A DNA stretch of 64,000 nucleotides from positions 41,077,777-41,141,776 of the forward strand of contig NC_134569.1 of assembly GCF_050947875.1 (NCBI RefSeq). The letters run 5' to 3'. The stretch comes from Dermacentor variabilis. Its lineage: Eukaryota; Arthropoda; Arachnida; Ixodida; Ixodidae. Both the position numbers and the translations under genes were made by a program. The first letter of the stretch is position 1. Each line of letters starts with the position of its first letter. Positions 59,511 through 64,000 of this stretch are shown here, one piece after another. Under the pieces are notes generated by a model. The model saw only the letters and a list, made by a program, of their open reading frames with translations, was not told the DNA's origin and did not search any database.

Positions 59511-59880
59511 AGGACATCATGAGAAGCCAACAAAGACCCCGAGGAAAACATAGGCGAAATTAGTTGTACTTACTAATTGAATTAAAGAAATGATCAATTA
59601 ATGGCAATGAAAGTGGGGGAAGAAACAACTTGCCGCAGGTGGGAAACGATCCCACGTCTTCGCATACGCGTGCTATGCTCGAGCATCGCACGCGTAGTGC
59701 GAAGACGTGGGATCATTCCCCACCTGCGGTATGTTTTTTTTTTATCCACTTTCATTGCCATTAATTGATCATTTCTTTAGTACGTACAAGTAATTTCCCT
59801 TATGTTTTCCTTGGTGTCCTTGTTTGTTGGTTTCTCATGATATGATTATTAAAAATCGGGCTACTCGTTTAACCCCCTTT
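59511..59880. repeat. Long fold-back repeat directly after the RTE tail
   Basis: The left arm (59511-59680) and right arm (59690-59845) are inverted. They share catgagaagccaacaaa, 'aggaaaacata', 'aagaaatgatcaattaatgg', 'caatgaaagtgg' and 'cgatcccacgtcttcgca'. The centre is a short hairpin near 59685. The right end continues to 'aaaaatcggg' and 'aaccccctt', shared with 51455-51535. It probably belongs to a dispersed tick repeat family with a tRNA-like part. Confidence 0.78.
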
Positions 59881-61159
59881 CTACACGTCAAAAGGAGGCA
59901 CTCGTGCGGGGCATATATCCCCACCCGCAGCAGGCGTACCGATCCTCTGCAAGGCTAGCTACATCTGTAGGTGGCATCATCCTTCTATTCCTTTTCGTAT
60001 GAATTTGATTTAATGCAGATATATTTGATACATGTAAGTGCTAGTGGAGAATAAGTTAAAAAGAGTTGCCGAGTAGACACATGCTATTTGGTTTCCATAG
60101 CACGGATGGATAAATTTGGGCTGCCATGAAAGCGGTATGGCCTCGGCGTTCAGCTACTTCGACCCAGAAAGCAAACAATCTCAAGTCAATTTATGTGCAG
60201 GCGGTCCCAACATGGTCACTGTGATAGCGCAAGAAAGTCACGGGACAAAATTAAGCTCGCCCAGTGAGTTTCCCTTAGTTTAAGTCTTGTGTCATCTTTG
60301 GGCTTTGGGCCATCTGCCGTTGCACAGCCTACGATTACCCTACCTAATACGTTCAACGTCTCCGTGTCCCATGAGGTGCGCGCATACACTCTTTAGTTCC
60401 TGCCTACCGTGTCAGCCTTATAAGAAAATATTCCTGTCAAAAACCCTAACTGCGAGTGCTCAGCTTCTTTTTTCCCTCTAACGACTTCAAAAGTCGCCCT
60501 ACGGCAAATAGTTCGGAATTGTTCTGGGCACCTCAGAATGAGATCAGTCGAAACATGTACGCCATTGATCTGAGTTTCCTGTTCCAACCGATGCGGACGG
60601 TTTCAGCTGATTTTAATGTCAGCTAACTCACAGCGTTGCGTTTTTGTAATACAATTGCACTTGGCATGGCTAAAACGAGCTTTCTGACGTAGCTTTTGTT
60701 TTCTTCAACTTGCTCCCTTTTATCACCAGCGCACTCGCAGCATTGTCACCTGGCGTATCTCTCTCAATTTTATCAGCGGCGCATGAGATCACTAGTTGTA
60801 ATCCCCGACTCACCATCTCGCCGCTGTTGTCCTCCCCACACATTTCCGCTAGTTCCGTGCGTGCAGTCCCGCTCTCATCAACAATGGGTTCCCAGGCTGT
60901 CTCCCACCTGACTGGCTATTGGACCGAATGCGAGGTGCATGGAGGTGGGAAGGTGCACTGATTGTTTTCTCTCAACTGAAAGCAAGCTGTCCGGCTCGAG
61001 TTTCGACAGCACTGCACGTAACGTCTATGCGGGAAAGAGGGATGACGAAAACACCGCGACTTGCCCTTTCCCGCACTCTTGCTCCTTGTCACCCCTTTCT
61101 TTTTTTCTCTCTCTCTCTCTCTCTCTTGCCCTCTCTCTTTCTTTTATCCCAGCCCTCGA
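59881..61159. other. No gene recognised
   Basis: Ordinary sequence with a TC run at 61109-61127. No supported exon. Confidence 0.45.
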
Positions 61160-61355
61160 TGCATTATCGGAAACATTGAGACAGGGCACTACTTGTGGCC
61201 GATCGGCTCCGGGACTGGGGCCACTTGCGGCGATCTCGGCGCGGGGACGGCCAGCCTGCGTGCTCGAGGTACGCTATGTTCGCCGCCGTAACGCCGTTCG
61301 GAGGGCTCGTCACGCCCAAGTTCGCCTGCGTCATCATCGGCTACGTGAGCGCGGT
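61160..61355 (+). other. Possible coding exon, unidentified
   Basis: GC-rich sequence flanked by a pyrimidine-rich acceptor-like tract (cttttatcccag, ending 61152) and a good donor (GTAAGA at 61356). One frame reads MFAAVTPFGGLVTPKFACV then IIGYVSA up to the donor, which looks like part of a membrane protein. Upstream in another frame IETGHYLWPIGSGTGATCG is open. I do not recognise a family. Chance or a decayed exon is equally possible. Confidence 0.3.
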
Positions 61356-63319
61356 AAGAGGAAATCGTGCTTGGAGGACTTCTTAACTGCGTTATTTTCC
61401 CTGTCTTCCTACCTCTTAACCTGTTATTCCACATACCAGGTGAATGCAGATAATACAACGACAAAGGTAGAGAAACCAACAAAGGCAGAAATAGGCAGCT
61501 TTCCGTATCGCAGTTCCTTGAACTTCTTCTTACTGTGTGATTTCTTAGTCGTTTACGCAGGGAAAAATTCTGCAATACAAAGGACACTCTCTTTAGCTCG
61601 TCTAGAATGCGCTGCTGTCGCTTCGCCTCAGTAGTTCAAATGTACGAGTACCCTGGCCCTACGGTTTCTTCTTGAGCTTCCGTAACACTTAGCGTGAAGG
61701 TCGATTTGCAGAAATGAGGATCAACAACTAAATTCAAAAAACAAACGTACTCTTACGTATTATTAGCACGTGGCTTTTTCTATACCCGTATAGAGTTACA
61801 TGAATGGTGCGATCTATACAGCCTTCCCAAAAGCAGTTTTTCCTACAGAAGGTAACGGTAGCTCAGACGCTTTGCCATTGAGAACGATAAAATATATAAC
61901 TTTTAATCGAACTTGGTGATGGCCGTTGAAGTGATTGATAGCCCGAGACAAAGTGCATGATGTAAGAGCTGCTACTTAAAATGTATAGTAATTCTATTTT
62001 TCAAGTGCCTCTGTGAGTATCTTAAAGAACGCACCCAAGAACCTAATGTAATCGGCAACATACTATATGGTATATAAGCTGAGAATTTCACGTTGAATGT
62101 CATAGGTGATGTGCAAGGGCCATTATGGGCCTGACCGCACTGCATTATTCTTGCTCCCAAGTGTACCTCACCGTAACAATGCGGCTTAACATCCCAGAAA
62201 GCGCTGTGCAATTAGGCTGAAAGCCGGTCAGCAGTCGAAATAAGTGAGAGGTGTTTATAGTATTGGTGTAAAAAAAGCAGGCAAGAGATTGATACGACCG
62301 GATCTGTTCAGGCGCAGGCAGCTGCACACAAGGTAGAGATGTTTTGAGAAAGACAAAAAAAGATTAAAGAGATGTATACCAAAATGCTAGAATGAAAAGC
62401 ATGTATAACGCACCCGGCAACTCAAGCTGGCTAGGCGACCATTTGTCACCGCCCTGCTTCAAAGGGGACGCCAATAAATCGCCACCATCATCATCATCAT
62501 CATCATCGGGAATGGTTAATTTTTCATCTAGAAGAGTGTCCAAAATTATGGGGGGGGGGGAATTGTAGTGGAAGGGGCAATCTGTCATTTTATTGTTCTG
62601 GCTGAATCCTTTACTCGTTCGTTTAAACTCTTTAAAACTAAACAAACATTGGTTGGAAGTGACATTAAGCGCCAATGGCGCGCGAGTGCTGCGAATGGGG
62701 TAATTTTTGCAAGAATCTGTACTTTCACTATTTCCGCGAGTAGCTTTCAACTCACCGTGGAACATTGCTGGGCCGGTGGTTCGCGCACAACGAAGGGCAA
62801 CAATGCCGCGGGTGGGAAGAAAGAAGCAGACGCATGCAGCGGGAGTTGTGCACCTCCAAATTCGCGAGGGTAAATGCTGCCTCGCGAATAATCTGCGTGG
62901 TCAACTTTTCCTGTATATATGGCCCCTGCAATAGCGCTGGTCACCTCGAGTGTCCGTGAAACGGTCCAAATGTTTCGCATGAGTCGAAAATGCAAGATAT
63001 ATAACTTGCGAAAACGTTTTTTAATGGTTCATAGCATACATGAAAATAATCATAATCTTATACCAATGCCATGGTCGCGAAAAGTGAACAAACATTTGTT
63101 TGGAGCGCCTTTTGATCTCAGACACGAAGTTTGCAAGCCTCTCAAATAATCTTGAAGCTTCTTGAAGTGGCCTGCATGCAAAAGAACGGGAGTTTACTAG
63201 AACGCCGCGTTACTTGGGGGCTGCCAATCCAGTACATGCTTAAGAGTACGTCTAAGTAAGAGTACACCCTTGCATTGACTTGCATCAACATATAGCGAAA
63301 AAAATTTCGTGGATCCCGC
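61356..63319. other. No gene recognised; possible repeat at 62330-62510
   Basis: On the minus strand 62507-62330 reads a GATGAT array, then 'ggcgatttattggcgtcccc' and 'tttgaagcagggcggtgaca', which I recall as a dispersed tick repeat. A G run lies at 62551-62560. Nothing else is supported. Confidence 0.4.
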
Positions 63320-63329
63320 CTAACAATCT

Positions 63330-63570
63330 GCGGCTGCGAAAGACCTGAGGATCTGAGGTTGCGCAGGAATGTGGCTTTGCGAGGAGAAGTCGACGCCGCA
63401 GGCCATGATCATGTCTACTCGGAGCTGATGTCCTTGATATCGCTCTCCCTCTTTTGCAGTGCGATACAATTCGTCCTTATCGTCTTCATCATCGTTGATG
63501 CTCTCACTAGGAACTAAGCACTTGAAATTTTCGCCATCGCTTTCTTTCTTAGCGTCTAACGGTTTCAACG
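63330..63570 (-). other. Possible coding exon, unidentified acidic protein
   Basis: An open minus-strand frame reads KPLDAKKESDGENFKCLVP, SESINDDEDDKDELYRTAK and EGERYQGHQLRVDMIMACG. It is acidic and polar with natural-looking composition. A donor-like GTCTTT follows CAG near 63342. No acceptor is evident and no family is recognised. Confidence 0.25.
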
Positions 63571-63836
63571 CCTTTTTTTTATTTTGTTATCACAACAGCG
63601 TTTTTACCTGCTACTGAATACAGGAAAGAAAGTAAATGCCTCCTGAGATATCGCTTGTTTTTCGTCTTTCAGATGTCTGTTCGTTCTTGCGCATTTCAAA
63701 AATTGCAGCTCTTACGAGCCCATGACGACGGTTTGAAATCAAGAAATGACCAAAAGAGCCGTTTTAGTGTCTGCACGAAACGATCCTCCATACTTACATG
63801 TAATTACGTTCCCTCAGCCGCGTGGCAATGCACGTG

Positions 63837-64000
<164 letters not shown>

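Overview
The window looks like nuclear DNA of a hard tick (Ixodidae, probably a metastriate such as Rhipicephalus, Dermacentor, Amblyomma or Haemaphysalis). This is judged from memory of tick genomes, not from a search. The signs are a Ruka-like tRNA-derived SINE, tick-style RTE, CR1/L2-like and I-clade LINEs, other tRNA-headed SINEs, long fold-back repeats, many microsatellites, and a split M13 (neprilysin-like) peptidase gene of the kind greatly expanded in ticks. No prokaryotic features, CRISPR arrays or viral genes were seen.

Only one host gene is convincing. It lies on the minus strand across about 5.3-26.1 kb. A large Ser/Pro-rich first coding exon (24730-26133) is followed, after an 11 kb intron, by an exon with a single membrane anchor and the Cys-rich start of the M13 N-domain (13480-13787), then exons at 11141-11545, 7622-8042 and 5271-5587. 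The phases of the last four exons fit exactly at three junctions with standard GT-AG introns. The zinc-binding half (HExxH and later) is not in the window and must lie beyond its left edge.

The rest is mostly transposable elements. At 2.1-4.3 kb there is a LINE with an open reverse transcriptase frame. Introns of the M13 gene hold a mariner remnant, an RTE 3' end, terminal-inverted-repeat elements, two fold-back units flanked by 13-14 bp direct repeats (15.4-16.1 and 17.1-17.7 kb), a GC-rich repeat family, a Harbinger-like MITE and a TA-flanked MITE. From 28.4 to 38.4 kb there are a CR1/L2-like LINE, an I-clade LINE with RNase H interrupted by an LTR element, a 111 bp fold-back MITE, and an RTE whose 5' end is a tRNA-like sequence instead of an endonuclease. 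From 39 to 56 kb there are decayed LINEs, simple arrays (CAG-rich, GTT, 28 bp minisatellite) and long stretches with nothing recognised. From 56 to 60 kb RTE and I-clade remnants appear, with a solo LTR (4 bp target duplication) nested in an RTE copy, followed by a long fold-back. The right end holds two weak exon candidates and a CA/TA microsatellite running off the window.

Boundaries of repeats are read by eye and are approximate unless a target-site duplication fixes them. Family names are from motif recognition, not from a database search.
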